A stretch of 64,000 nt of DNA from Chamaelirium japonicum. Its lineage: Eukaryota; Streptophyta; Magnoliopsida; Liliales; Melanthiaceae. The notes beneath the pieces are model-generated. The model was not told the origin of the DNA, did not search any database, and saw only the letters and a list, made by a program, of their open reading frames with translations. How positions within the stretch are numbered: position 1 is the first letter of the stretch; each line of letters opens with the position of its first letter. Below are positions 32,179-42,195 of this stretch, piece by piece. The position numbers and the translations under genes are program-made. The stretch lies in NCBI GenBank assembly GCA_947650365.1, contig OX393552.1, positions 44,789,740-44,853,739 of the forward strand. The letters are read 5' to 3'.

Positions 32179-33069
32179 ATATGCTGGACAACCTCAAATC
32201 CTAAAGTGCTGTAGGCTTGGCTTTCGCTTCAACCACAGCTCCCAAGGTGTTAGAGGTACTGACTTTGATGGAACAAAGTTCAAAGTATATGTTGCCGTCT
32301 CTAGGGCATATCCCCAAAAACTAGGTGGCAATATTACATAACTCATCATAGTCCGAATCATGTCTAACAAAGTTTGGTTTCTCCTCTCAAATACATCGTT
32401 TTGTTACGGTGTCCCTAGTGCAGTCAACTGGGATACGATCCCATGCTCACGCAGGTACCCAATAAATTCATCCGATAGGTATTCGCCTCCTCGATCTGAT
32501 CGAAAAGACTTGATACTTTTACCCGTCTGCTTTTCTGCTTCAGCTCTGAACTCCTTGAACTTATTAAAGGATTCAGACTTTCGCCGCATTAGGTATATGT
32601 ATCCAAACCTCGAGTGATCATCCGTGAAGGTGATGAAATACTCGAAGCCTCCTATGGCACGGACACTTATGGGCCCACATACATCAGTGTGTACCAACTC
32701 TAATACCTCCTTAGATCTGCTATCTTTGGCTCGGAAAGATCTTTTAATCATCTTGCCTTCCAGGCAAGACTCACACGTCGGTAGGCTTTCTAAAATATCT
32801 GGACTTAAAAGTCCTACCTTAACCAACCTGTGAATCCTGTCTGAGGCTATGTGTCCAAGTCTTAGATGTCAAAGGAGTGTTAGATTATCTGAGGGATTTT
32901 TCCTTTTAGATGAATTAATTACACAAGCTTCAGTTATGTTATCCTGCTTATGATTGGAGTTAATTACATAGAGACCATTCTGTATCTTTTCCTTACAAAC
33001 AAAGGAACCATTCAATTTAATTGACATACCAGAAGCATCAAATAAAACTGAAAAACCTTTATTATTCAA
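32179..33069 (-). pseudogene. Copia integrase
   Basis: 33069-32869 is the GAG-pre-integrase end (GLYVINSN). After a stop the minus strand reads HLRLGHIASDRIHRL and CESCLEGKMIKRSF, the HHCC finger. The core follows: LVHTDVCGPISVRAIGG (Asp), SDRGGEYLSDEF (Asp), then TAA where ALGTPQQN is expected, then FERRNQTLLDMIR with the catalytic Glu present. A second stop replaces Trp before GCPAYV. The catalytic triad D-D-E is complete in the sequence but not in one open frame. Confidence 0.88.
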
Positions 33070-33090
33070 TAAGGAAACAAAAATTAAGTT

Positions 33091-33585
33091 TCATCTCAAG
33101 GACGGTACATAAAGTATGTCTCTAAGTAATAAACTTCTTCCATCAGGGAACTGCAAGACGATATCTCCAACTGCTTCAGCCTCTGCCATGGCCTCAGTTT
33201 CCATGCTTAGGATCATCTCCCCATCACCCAGTTTTCTTGTCTCCTTGAACCCCTGCAAATTATTGCAAGCATGGTTAGTTGATCCAGAATCCACAATCCA
33301 TGAAACTGGAGAACAACTGGATGCTACAAGGGATTCCACTATGTGGAATTGAGATATACCTGTCTCAGCCTTCTTGGGAGCTGCGCGGCAGTCGCCCTTC
33401 CATTGCCCTTTCTTGTCGCATCGAAAACATTTTCCTTTGGGCTTCGCCGGACCATTCTGCTTAGGAACCTGCAACTGCACCTGGCCCATCTTCACGGGCT
33501 TCTTAGACTTTCTTTTCTTAAACTTGCCCTTGGCTTTCAGAGAAGAATTCCGCTCTACGTTCAGGGATTGGGCTCCTGCCTTCAT
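33091..33585 (-). pseudogene. Copia nucleocapsid knuckle and protease
   Basis: The 164-codon frame has a basic region, the knuckle CFRCDKKGQWKGDC in which the zinc-binding His is replaced by Gln, and WIVDSGSTNHACN, the DSG active site of copia protease. It ends SLLLRDILYVPSLR with a stop before the integrase part. Loss of the His would be expected to weaken RNA packaging. Confidence 0.85.
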
Positions 33586-33600
33586 CCCGTCCTCTGCCGC

Positions 33601-34158
33601 CTAAAGCGTCGCTAGGAGCTCTACGTTAGACATCTCCAACCGGTTAAGGTTAAAGTTGGTAACGAAGCCCTCAAACGCTCCTGACAGAGACACGAGGAAA
33701 ATATCGGTCTGGATCTCTGCATCCAAGATAACATCGAAGGAACCTAGCTCGTTCACATAGCCAAACAATTTCAGTATATGATCCTGAACTAAAGTCCCCT
33801 CTGCCATCTTCGTGGACACCAATTTCTTGATGGTCAGGTAACGAGTTACCCGACTACGACCCTCGAACATTTCCTTAAGGTAGAGCATCATGTCTAAAGC
33901 AAAGGACATGTCTTCGACTTGCTTCTGAAGGACGGTCTGCAAGGATGCCACTATATAGCACTTGCACATCTCATCAGCATCTAGCCAGTCTTTCCATTCC
34001 TTCAACTGGACCTCAGTTGCACTTGGTCCCGGCATGTCCGGTTGAGGGGTACTTAAGGCAATTGTGTGTTTGCCAACCCTTAGGACGAGCATCAGGTTAC
34101 GCTTCCAGTCCTCGTAGTTTTGGTCCCATAAGTTTATTATCATTAAGTATGAAGGCAA
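33601..34158 (-). CDS. Copia gag
   Basis: A 185-codon open frame from the ATG at 34158: LMIINLWDQNYEDWKRNLM, LKEWKDWLDADEMCKCYI, VEDMSFALDMMLYLKEMF, RYLTIKKLVSTKMAEGTLV and VSLSGAFEGFVTNFNLN. This is the UBN2/gag-type domain of copia elements. It ends EMSNVELLATL then TAG just before the knuckle frame, so a stop now separates it from pol. Confidence 0.85.
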   Translation of the reverse strand: MPSYLMIINLWDQNYEDWKRNLMLVLRVGKHTIALSTPQPDMPGPSATEVQLKEWKDWLDADEMCKCYIVASLQTVLQKQVEDMSFALDMMLYLKEMFEGRSRVTRYLTIKKLVSTKMAEGTLVQDHILKLFGYVNELGSFDVILDAEIQTDIFLVSLSGAFEGFVTNFNLNRLEMSNVELLATL

Positions 34159-34209
34159 GGGGGTCGAGCTTAGTCATGATTTCTGTAAACAATGGTTTAA
34201 AGCAATAGT

Positions 34210-34894
34210 TAGGGTCTACTACAATCTATTTTATGGAATTTAGAAATAGATAATGTTTACTCCAGCCGCTATGTCTTCATTACCTCAAGTGGAGACATCC
34301 AAGAATCTAAATTCCCTGGGCTCGAGCACTGAGACTATTGGCCTTGAATTGGAGACAGCATCTCGGTGAGAGCATGCAACCGCTTCTGCAAATGGGGTTT
34401 TTACGATCCAGTCTTCATCAGAATTACCCATGATAAACTGAAAGACCTTTCAATCTCCTTTTGGCCAGTTTTATGTGACCCACGTGCGCAGCAACAGTAG
34501 TTTCACACAAGCTTTCGGATGCTTCCTACAAATCTAGGTGGTATCGGCAGGGAGGTTCATAGGCTCCCGCGGTGCAGGAAAAAACCATCACCCACTGCCA
34601 CCGGCATCCTCCATGTCCCGAAGGAAATCACTAGGCGAATCAGCATAGAAGGAAACACAGCTCTCACCCGGTGGGAATATCGAACTGCGTACCTCCCACT
34701 CAGACCCTTAGCCGGTTGATTATGGAGGCCAGGGGCTCCTCTTTGGAGGGAAACTCTTATACATCCCTTCTTTATGAGGTTTTATGCATATCTAGATAGG
34801 TCACGACCTCCTAGACTTAGACCCTGGTCTACCGTGCTCCCATTAGGATTACAAACCTTCCCGCAAAGCATTAGTTTCCTCGGAAAATATCATA
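34210..34894. other. Copia leader, proximal part
   Basis: No gene seen between the gag start and the solo LTR. A mixed-composition untranslated leader is the simplest reading. Confidence 0.5.
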
Positions 34895-34899
34895 GTCCC

Positions 34900-35675
34900 T
34901 GTGGGTGCAAATTTTGGTAAGAAGGTTGCCAATAGCGGGACCCACCGACCCTGCCTGGTGGGCCCCCGAAGACTACCACGGGACCCACCGGCCCTGCCTG
35001 GTGGGCCCACGAAGACTACCACGGGACCCACCGGCCCTGCCTGGTGGACCCCCGGAGACAACAGCGGGACCCACCGGCCCTGCCTGGTGGGCCCCCACGA
35101 GGACTATCGCGGGACCTACCAACCCTGCCTGGTGGGACCAAAAGCCTGTGGAATCCCCCAGAAGACGGTAGCAGGGCTCGCCAGCTTTACCTGGAGGATC
35201 CCCAGATGCAGCAGCAGAGACCGCCATTTACCCAGGAATTCCTCCCCAGAAATTCTATAAATAGCAAAGCCTTCGAATGTGATCGGATCCAGAATTTCTG
35301 ATTTCCACTCTGAGATCTGATTTTCAGAACCAGAGCTCCAGAATTTCTATCTTCTCACCCTTCACCTCTACTTGATCATCTTCTTGTCTTTGAAGAGATC
35401 AAAGAGGCTTCAGTAGCACTCGGCCTGTCGAGGTTACTTCGTCAAAAGTGTTAGTGAATTCGGGTTGCACCCTATAGCACGGAGATGTAGGCTTCGGCTG
35501 AACTCCGAGATCATTTCTCGTGTCAAACATTCTTTCTGATTGCATCTCTCTATTTGACATATCAAAAGCTACAACTTCAATCACCAGATCGACCAACGAT
35601 CTTCGACGTCAACATCAACTTCAATTGACTGGTGCTGCGAAAGTCTTCGGGTCGGCACGAAGATTTTCCCCCACA
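34900..35675 (+). repeat. Solo gypsy LTR (776 bp) inside the copia leader
   Basis: TGTGGGTGCAAATTTTGG to GATTTTCCCCCACA, with TSD GTCCC (34895-34899) against GTCTC (35676-35680), one mismatch. TATA box CTATAAATAGC is near 35256. It matches the LTR at 4102-4813 in layout and in GATGTAGGCTTCGGCTGAAC (about 35485). No internal region on either side, so it is a solo LTR left by LTR-LTR recombination. Confidence 0.78.
34935..35145. repeat. 43-44-bp tandem repeat in the solo LTR
   Basis: GGGACCCACCGGCCCTGCCT recurs at about 34937, 34980, 35023, 35066 and 35110. It is the counterpart of the 40-bp array at 4591-4790. Confidence 0.85.
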
Positions 35676-35680
35676 GTCTC

Positions 35681-36900
35681 TACCTTGAATACTCAGCTTT
35701 CGCCTTTCTTGCAAGGATCACATTACATAGATTCCAAGGATCCTGATACTTCACTAGCTTGCCCATAATCCTAAGATCTGGAGCCTAGCCTAAGGTCAAC
35801 GTGGAAAGGACTCCCACTACGATGATGACTCATTCACAATTTGATGCCTGATGTCATAGTAGACCTCATCTCATTATAGGTTTCGATGCTGGCCAAATAG
35901 GAACATTCGACAACCTCCGTCGGACCTCAACCTAATGGTGGCATAACCAAATCATGATGAATTCATACTACCATCAAACGTCATCTAGAAATGGGTATCA
36001 CACAGTGAAATCCTAACCTAACTTGGTTGCTAGGACCACGTGGGGAAAGGGCATCCCACTAGGGTTATCATACTTCTTATGGAGATATTAGTTAATTATC
36101 TCTAAACAAATCTAACACTACTTCTATCTCGGTGCACAGTACTTGGCTACCTGAACTACTACGAGGGCGATTACCGCCTTTCCTTTTAGCTAGCCACCAG
36201 ATTCGCACGTGTTAGAACCATATAGAGACACCGATGAATCCATAAGCTTAGTACTAACCCTAAGCCTGATCTAGAGACAAACTCACAAGCAAGATAATAA
36301 AATTATCATCGGGGTTCTTTAAACAATAAGTAAAGAGAATCAACAGAAAAACATCCAAACTGAATCAAGTCCAGGGTCCGACCCCTGAACCTGAATAGCA
36401 CAGCCAAGATATCCTGCTCTTCCATTCTGCACGATCTCTGACGACGATCCCCATCATCGCCAACGTGCACGCTTTCGCCGGGTCTTTGCACACCATGGTA
36501 CCGCTTGCCCGAACCGTGGATGAAGCATCATCTCCTTCTTCCTGTGACCAAAAAACTAATACGCTCTGAACAAGTGCTCGTTCGTGTACAATTTTGCTAG
36601 AAAGAAAAGAAAACAATCCTAAAAACATGGCCAGGGAACCGAGGATGGTCAACCCCCACCCTCGCCCATCTAGAGCCTTAAAATCCACAAGCACAATAAT
36701 AATCAATGCAAAAATTAAATCCAAGGTCCGACCCCCGGATGCATGCAATCACAGATTACTATTCAGTGCGGCACCTGCAAAGAGACGATACATAGCACAA
36801 TCCATATGCATGATCTACGCCGAACCCCGACAAAAACATATGACATCATATATTCACATGATGTTTTCACGAATTCATGCATGAAACATACACCAAAGCA
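35681..36900. other. Copia leader, distal part
   Basis: Long untranslated stretch between the solo LTR and the PBS. A minus-strand frame at 36748-36365 (127 codons, one hydrophobic segment ALIIIVLVDF..LTILGSLAMF) has no family I recognise. Its position in the leader makes a gene unlikely, though not excluded. Confidence 0.45.
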
Positions 36901-36901
36901 T

Positions 36902-36913
36902 GCTCTGATACCA
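36902..36913 (-). promoter_or_regulatory. Copia primer-binding site (initiator Met tRNA)
   Basis: TGGTATCAGAGC on the minus strand, 2 bases after the 5' LTR end; the classic complement of plant initiator methionine tRNA. Confidence 0.92.
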
Positions 36914-36915
36914 AT

Positions 36916-38883
36916 TGTTGGAATTGGATCCGCTAATCAGAGTCGCAGCGGAAGCAAAAGAAAGATACGAAGATCATACAGTGTATGTTTCATTACAATT
37001 AATTCTACAAAACAATCTACATTCAAATCTATGATCTTAGCATATGTGCGGACACCATAGAGGCATACTACGATCTACGGAAGACATGCATGCATCTAGT
37101 TAGGTGTTTAGAATCATCATACCTTTTGAATCTATGATCCAGACACGACGGAACGATGAAGAACCGCACTTGAATCGCAAGGGAAACTGTCGAATAGCAC
37201 CTTGTCCTTTGCGAATTGAAGAATCCTTGAAATCCCGTCTCTGAGTGCAAGGATTACGAGCCGACGGAGGAATCTGTTGCGAAGATGATGGCGAGCAACG
37301 AGATTTTATCCTCCTCTTTCTCCTTTCTTCCTTCTCCTTCCTTCCTCTTTCTTCTCCCTTCTTCTTCCTCTCTTTTCCTTGGCCGAAACCACAAAGGAGG
37401 AGCAAAGGAGAGGGTTCGGATTTTTGGAGGAGAGGGAGACCATTAGGCCGGCCCCTCCCTCTCCCTATTCCCTTATAGGGCCTGTCTCCCATGGCTTCAA
37501 GGAAGCTAGGGCCAGCCCTAGTAGGATTAGGATAGAGGGGGGGGGGGGGGGGGGGGGCGGTTTTTAGGGATTTCCAGTGTCTATCATGAAGCCTGGACGA
37601 AAACGCCCTTCACGAAAGTTGGAAAACTGAAAGAGAGACTGAGCGAGGTGCGCTACTCGGAATCGAGTTTCGTCAGTACCTATGAGCTCCTGGAATTATT
37701 CCGCTCATTCTAAGATCCATATTCAATATGTTCTGAGCCATATTTCAGTATTTACCAAAATACCCCTATGACCCGTAATACATGTGAATTAGGTTCTTAG
37801 GCTCCGGGCTTGCGCTCCATTGCGCTACTTCGCATCCAACGTATCCATCCAGGCCGGGGAATAATTCCTATACGCAACGATAGGGTGGAACCTTCAGGGT
37901 TCGGGATCTCTAGCTCCAATCGGATCCCTGATTAACTATTCCGGTGACACACCGAAAGTTCCGTTAATCAGCCCTAATCCGATTAACCCGTGTAGCCACC
38001 CAAAGTGCGACGCGAGTTGAACTCTAGTGATCCTAAACATATGTTACTCCCTCGTAACCGTGTTCTCTACTATACTCCGATAATCCTCAGTCCCTCCTAT
38101 TACTGGTGCCATGATACGACTCGGGCGGTGGGGAGCACCGTCAGATCCCGATCGATCATCTGACTAGGGTTTGATGACTTGTCATCTATAACACCACACA
38201 CCTTCCGGTGCTATGCCTAGCATCCGGAACGTCGTCAGTCATACTGACAACCACCAGGCCCGGGTTAACTGTGTGGACAGATTGACTCATCAAAACGCAC
38301 CCATCCAACACTGGATGTCAGATAACCTGTAGGAATTATATGTCACTTAAGCGCCAGCCGGGTAACCCAACGTACCGTGGTATTGTACTATAGAAGGACC
38401 GCACACGTTGGCACATCAAAGCACCACACAACTGGTTGCCCAGTGTACATGGTCCCTCAGGGTTAAGGACGGATTATCTATAGTATTAAGACGGTTTCTG
38501 CACCAGTGTCTGAATCACTGAACTGTGCACCATCTTGGTTCCTGTTCAACACAATCATCGTGCTTGGTCAGGTGAATGGGAATCTCACGTTCCCGTGGTG
38601 GAGACTTCACCACATCCTCTACCTGCCAACAGCTTGTTCTCGATGAAGCGACCGGCATCACCTAAGCTGTGAACTAGTTCTAGGTCTACACAAAACTGGT
38701 CCACTGGGTCTCCCAAGCATGGATCCTCCATGCACCTCAGTGGCCTACTGTGTTCCCTAGGGTCCTTTTATTATATGAGTATTATCATACACCAGAGTAG
38801 TATTCTAATTAAAGCAATAACCAAAGTCATTTTTATTAATGTTAATACAGAAATTCCACGCTAAGGACACACGAGCTACAACA
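36916..38883 (-). repeat. Copia 5' LTR (1968 bp)
   Basis: Partner of 28250-30208. Differences are scattered; the G-run at about 37536-37557 is longer than in the partner. Confidence 0.92.
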
Positions 38884-38888
38884 TTTGG

Positions 38889-39165
38889 CACGTGCGTTGC
38901 TTTGGCGCGGGCTTTACCAGTGCTTTTGCTTTGGCTTCTTGCGTTGGCTTTGGCTTTAGCTTTGACTCGATCTTCTTCTCGAACGGCGATGGCTACTTCT
39001 TCAAGGCTTCTTTATTCTTTCGGCTTCCTCAACGATTGTGGCATCGGCTTGGCTTCTCTTCTTCTCCGAGCTTCTTTGGCGTAATCGGAGTTGAAGGTTT
39101 CTTTTGGAGACGGCGGGGGTAGCACCGATCTTCGTACGACGGTTAAAACATCGATTTTTTTTTTT
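38889..39165 (-). repeat. Tat 5' LTR, part 2
   Basis: CACGTGCGTTGCTTTGGCGC onward matches 15655-15918. It is broken at CATCGATTTTT (39149-39159) by the LINE. Confidence 0.88.
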
Positions 39166-42100
39166 GGGGAGGTAAAAAACGAATTTATTACTGAAAAAAG
39201 AAAGGCAGTTACAGGACTCGGCTTAACTCTGGGTGAGTAAGCAGAAACTAGGCCAAATAGGGCCACAACATCAACAAGACCCTACCTCATCGCATAGGGA
39301 GCAGACCGACAAGGTAGTCCCCGGACTAGAGGAAAAACATACCACTCAAGACTAAGACAATAAACAACAATCTCCAAGGAGCAGCGACAGCAAACCCCAG
39401 ACAACATCAACTAGCTCCCCTACTCCTTGTAACCCTATCAGACTGACCCTTAGGCCAAGATTCTTTGGCTCGGGACGTCGATTCGATCGCTGGATTTGGC
39501 ATAGTAAGGACAGCAGGAAGGTTGGCAAGATGGGGGGATAGCTTCCTGTATTGAGCAAAGGAATCTGAAGTATCTTCCTCTGCTCGAACTGGGATTTCCC
39601 CACCCTCATCACTGAAGTCCTGCATGATATCTGCCATCTGCCCACCAGATAACCCCGCTGCACCCTTAGCCACAGCCTTCCGATGGGCCCGTTCAAGAGA
39701 AGGAATAGATAATCTGGGACTTCCTTCTCGATTGAAACACCGGCCAGGATGCCTCGAAGCACCTCTAATTACGACCCCACTCCCCCTGGCAAGAGCTAAG
39801 ACAATCGGTCTCTCACCCTCGCTGGCTATACTCTCAGTTCGAGAAGCAGCCCCTGCAGTTGCTAGCGTAACATCAGCAATCACTGGTATAACAGCACCAA
39901 CAGGTTGCGTAACACCATCAACTGCAGTGCTTCCAGCAACTACCGCAGTATCACCAAGCGTAACATCATCATCCTCATGCCCTGCAGCACCCACAGGTCG
40001 TGTAACATTGGCTTCCACTTGCATCACTGTCTCTGTATTCTCTACTTTAGAAACAGAACCAGTTACTTGCGTAACAGCAGTAACTGCCACTGTTACGCGA
40101 TCTGCTGCAATAGGTTTAGCAGCACCACCAGAGCGTTGCGTAACATCTACAACTGCAATCCCTTCTGCTGCAACTGCATGCTGCAAAGTATCTGTTACAG
40201 CATCGCATCCTGCTGAACCAGCATAAGCCACTGCACGAACACCATCCACAACGTGCGTACCATCAGGAGCTCCAACCTCTACTGCACCAAATACAGTTGC
40301 AGCATCAACAAAATTAGCTGTTTGAGAACCTACTACAGCACACGACACTCCTTCAAAATCCCCCTCCTGATTTGCCAAAACTGCAAATCGAGAGGCGCTC
40401 CCTATCTTGGAACTAGAACCAAAATCTGCGGTTCCAGATTTTGCAGCCATTGCCTTAGCCGAAGCTTTATGCTTAGGGCCTACTTGTATCCAAGCATTGG
40501 TGTCCAAAGGAGACTTATCCGTTGGCACCCAATGTTTCTTAACAGGATTAATCCTAGGCCCTTGAACAGTCTTCCACTTGTCTGAGATCTTCGGGTGTGA
40601 CACACAATCATTTTCATTGTGATCAAAAGACTTACACGCTCGACATCGAGTAGGTTTCCAATCATAAGACACAGGTTGCAGAGAGGCAAAGGTGCCCGCA
40701 TTATTCCGAGCTTCAACATCAAACCTAAGGTCATGCTCCACATCAATCTCCACACAAATCCTCACATAGTTCATCCTACCCCCTTCCTTATGAGCAACCG
40801 CTGCAGCTGTGGGGCCGTCCATACCAACCGGTCTACCCAAAATACTGCCCATTCTACTTAGGGCATCAAACGACCACAATTTATCCGGGAGACTGGGGAA
40901 TCTGACCCAGACAGGTATATGAGTGAGCATCGCCCTGTCATACCGAGTGTCACTCGTCCACTTCTTAAGCACAAGAGGTCTCCCTTGATAATGCCACGGG
41001 CCGCCAGCTAAGATCCTCGAACAGTCTTCAGGCTCCATGAATTTGAAGAGAAAAATACCATTCTCCCGGGAAAACATCTCCATACCCCCCTTCGGTTTCC
41101 ACAGCCTCAACACCGACGCCTTAAGGTGAGGGAAGAAAGGTCGTCGCCCCAAGACAAAGCCCACTAAAGCGTTGGCCCAGAAGCTTTCCGATTTAGCTAG
41201 CTCTTCCTGAGGGCAAACTGCAATTTTCTTCCCATCGATCACTGTTGGTTCAATAAAAGTGAGCTTATAATCGTCGGGAGTCAAAGCAGACAGAGGATGA
41301 GAACCATTCCAACCATTACCCGCTGCCCTCTCCCCAACCCCCACCTTCCTTCGTGGTTCAGGCACTCCAACAGACACCTGAGGTGCACCTGGCCCCATAA
41401 CTGTATAAAGTTCTGCAATGGAATCATCTGCAGTTGACTTAGGCAATTCCACAAACACCTGTTCTGCAGCAACTGCTGCAAAAGATTTACTGATCTGTGG
41501 TGCAGCAACCCCATCACCCGAACCTACTGAGATAGATCGAGGGCTGTGCGGGGAATAAAGAAGGGGAGGGGGGAAACAAGTACCCTCCAATTCGTGATGA
41601 ATTCCACCCGACCCCGCAGTAGAGTGACTGGTCTGTGGTGCAGCAGCCCCAACACCAGCCTGCACTACACAAAAAGATCGGGGCACAGCAGCTTCCCGTC
41701 CACCAGATCTGGATCTCACACCAGATCTGGATTCTGCGATCAGCTCCTTAGCAACCTCATCACCACCAGATCGGGTCTCGGCAACTTCCGGACCACCAGA
41801 TCTGGATCTCACACTAGATTTGGAATCTGCAATCAGCTCCTCAGCAACCTCATCACCATCAGATCGGGGCTCAGCATCTTCCGGACCACCAGATCGAAGA
41901 CCCACTTCGAAACATCCAGCCTTCTGATATCCTGAATTACCCGAGCTCTGCACCGATCTACCATTACCACTGGAGGAAGAAGAAGCGGCAGAACTGGACT
42001 TCAAGCTGACCTCCACACCATAACTCCCTCTTAGAGCTGACTGAAGAAAAGCATCCGCAGCCTCCAGCCCTTCTCCACCTACAGCACTCGCTAGATCCTG

Positions 42101-42184
42101 TCCACCACCTCGGGAGGAAGGGGGGGATGAGAGGGGCCCCCAAGATGGGGATCCCCCATGGCACCACCCACCGAATCACCCAAG
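39166..42184 (-). mobile_element. ORF1-only LINE (about 3.0 kb)
   Basis: On the minus strand the element runs from 42184 to an A-tail (the T-run 39154-39165 on the plus strand). An 11-base TSD CATCGATTTTT is at 39149-39159 and 42185-42195; on the minus strand it is A-rich, as L1-type endonucleases prefer. The 3' part ends TTCAGTAATAAATTCG then TTTTTTACCTCCCC and the tail, a typical plant LINE terminus. Between ORF1 and this 3' UTR (about 240 bases) there is no ORF2: no endonuclease, no RT. The element must have been mobilised in trans. Confidence 0.82.
39407..42016 (-). CDS. LINE ORF1 protein, 869 aa, intact
   Basis: The ORF is uninterrupted from an ATG at 42016 (MEVSLKSSSAASSSS). The same frame stays open upstream to about 42080 (GGGQDLASAVGGEGLEAAD), and a C7 run may separate it from a better start near 42154. 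Residues about 1-230 are Ser/Gly-rich. About 240-430 form the DUF4283-type RNA-binding domain of plant LINE ORF1 (ESFWANALVGFVLGRRPFFP, LAGGPWHYQGRPLVLKKW, PVWVRFPSLPDKLWS). About 440-500 hold the CCHC knuckle CRACKSFDHNENDC. The C-terminal 350 residues are Val/Ala/Thr-rich. Its role is to bind element RNA in the ribonucleoprotein particle. The absence of stops over 869 codons suggests youth or selection. Confidence 0.9.
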   Translation of the reverse strand: MEVSLKSSSAASSSSSGNGRSVQSSGNSGYQKAGCFEVGLRSGGPEDAEPRSDGDEVAEELIADSKSSVRSRSGGPEVAETRSGGDEVAKELIAESRSGVRSRSGGREAAVPRSFCVVQAGVGAAAPQTSHSTAGSGGIHHELEGTCFPPPLLYSPHSPRSISVGSGDGVAAPQISKSFAAVAAEQVFVELPKSTADDSIAELYTVMGPGAPQVSVGVPEPRRKVGVGERAAGNGWNGSHPLSALTPDDYKLTFIEPTVIDGKKIAVCPQEELAKSESFWANALVGFVLGRRPFFPHLKASVLRLWKPKGGMEMFSRENGIFLFKFMEPEDCSRILAGGPWHYQGRPLVLKKWTSDTRYDRAMLTHIPVWVRFPSLPDKLWSFDALSRMGSILGRPVGMDGPTAAAVAHKEGGRMNYVRICVEIDVEHDLRFDVEARNNAGTFASLQPVSYDWKPTRCRACKSFDHNENDCVSHPKISDKWKTVQGPRINPVKKHWVPTDKSPLDTNAWIQVGPKHKASAKAMAAKSGTADFGSSSKIGSASRFAVLANQEGDFEGVSCAVVGSQTANFVDAATVFGAVEVGAPDGTHVVDGVRAVAYAGSAGCDAVTDTLQHAVAAEGIAVVDVTQRSGGAAKPIAADRVTVAVTAVTQVTGSVSKVENTETVMQVEANVTRPVGAAGHEDDDVTLGDTAVVAGSTAVDGVTQPVGAVIPVIADVTLATAGAASRTESIASEGERPIVLALARGSGVVIRGASRHPGRCFNREGSPRLSIPSLERAHRKAVAKGAAGLSGGQMADIMQDFSDEGGEIPVRAEEDTSDSFAQYRKLSPHLANLPAVLTMPNPAIESTSRAKESWPKGQSDRVTRSRGAS

Positions 42185-42195
42185 CATCGATTTTT

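Larger units (their letters stand above)
28250..38883 (-). mobile_element. Ty1/copia retrotransposon, 10.6 kb, inside the Tat LTR
   Basis: TGTTGGAATTGG to GAGCTACAACA is flanked by TTTGG at 28245-28249 and 38884-38888. LTRs are 1959 and 1968 bp, with an initiator-Met tRNA PBS and a purine tract. Minus-strand gene order is gag, zinc knuckle and protease, integrase, RT, RNase H: the copia order with integrase before RT. The RT wording (DMKDLGEASYVLGIK) is like Tork/Angela-type elements (recognition, not tested). Several stops, but most of pol is readable. The leader (34210-36900) is long and holds a solo LTR. Confidence 0.92.

Noticed and set aside
36902..36913. Possible tRNA gene
   Set aside because: Only the 12-base complement of initiator Met tRNA is present, at the position of a primer-binding site; no cloverleaf follows.
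39624..40226. A 200-codon plus-strand frame
   Set aside because: It is the antisense shadow of the intact LINE ORF1 on the minus strand.
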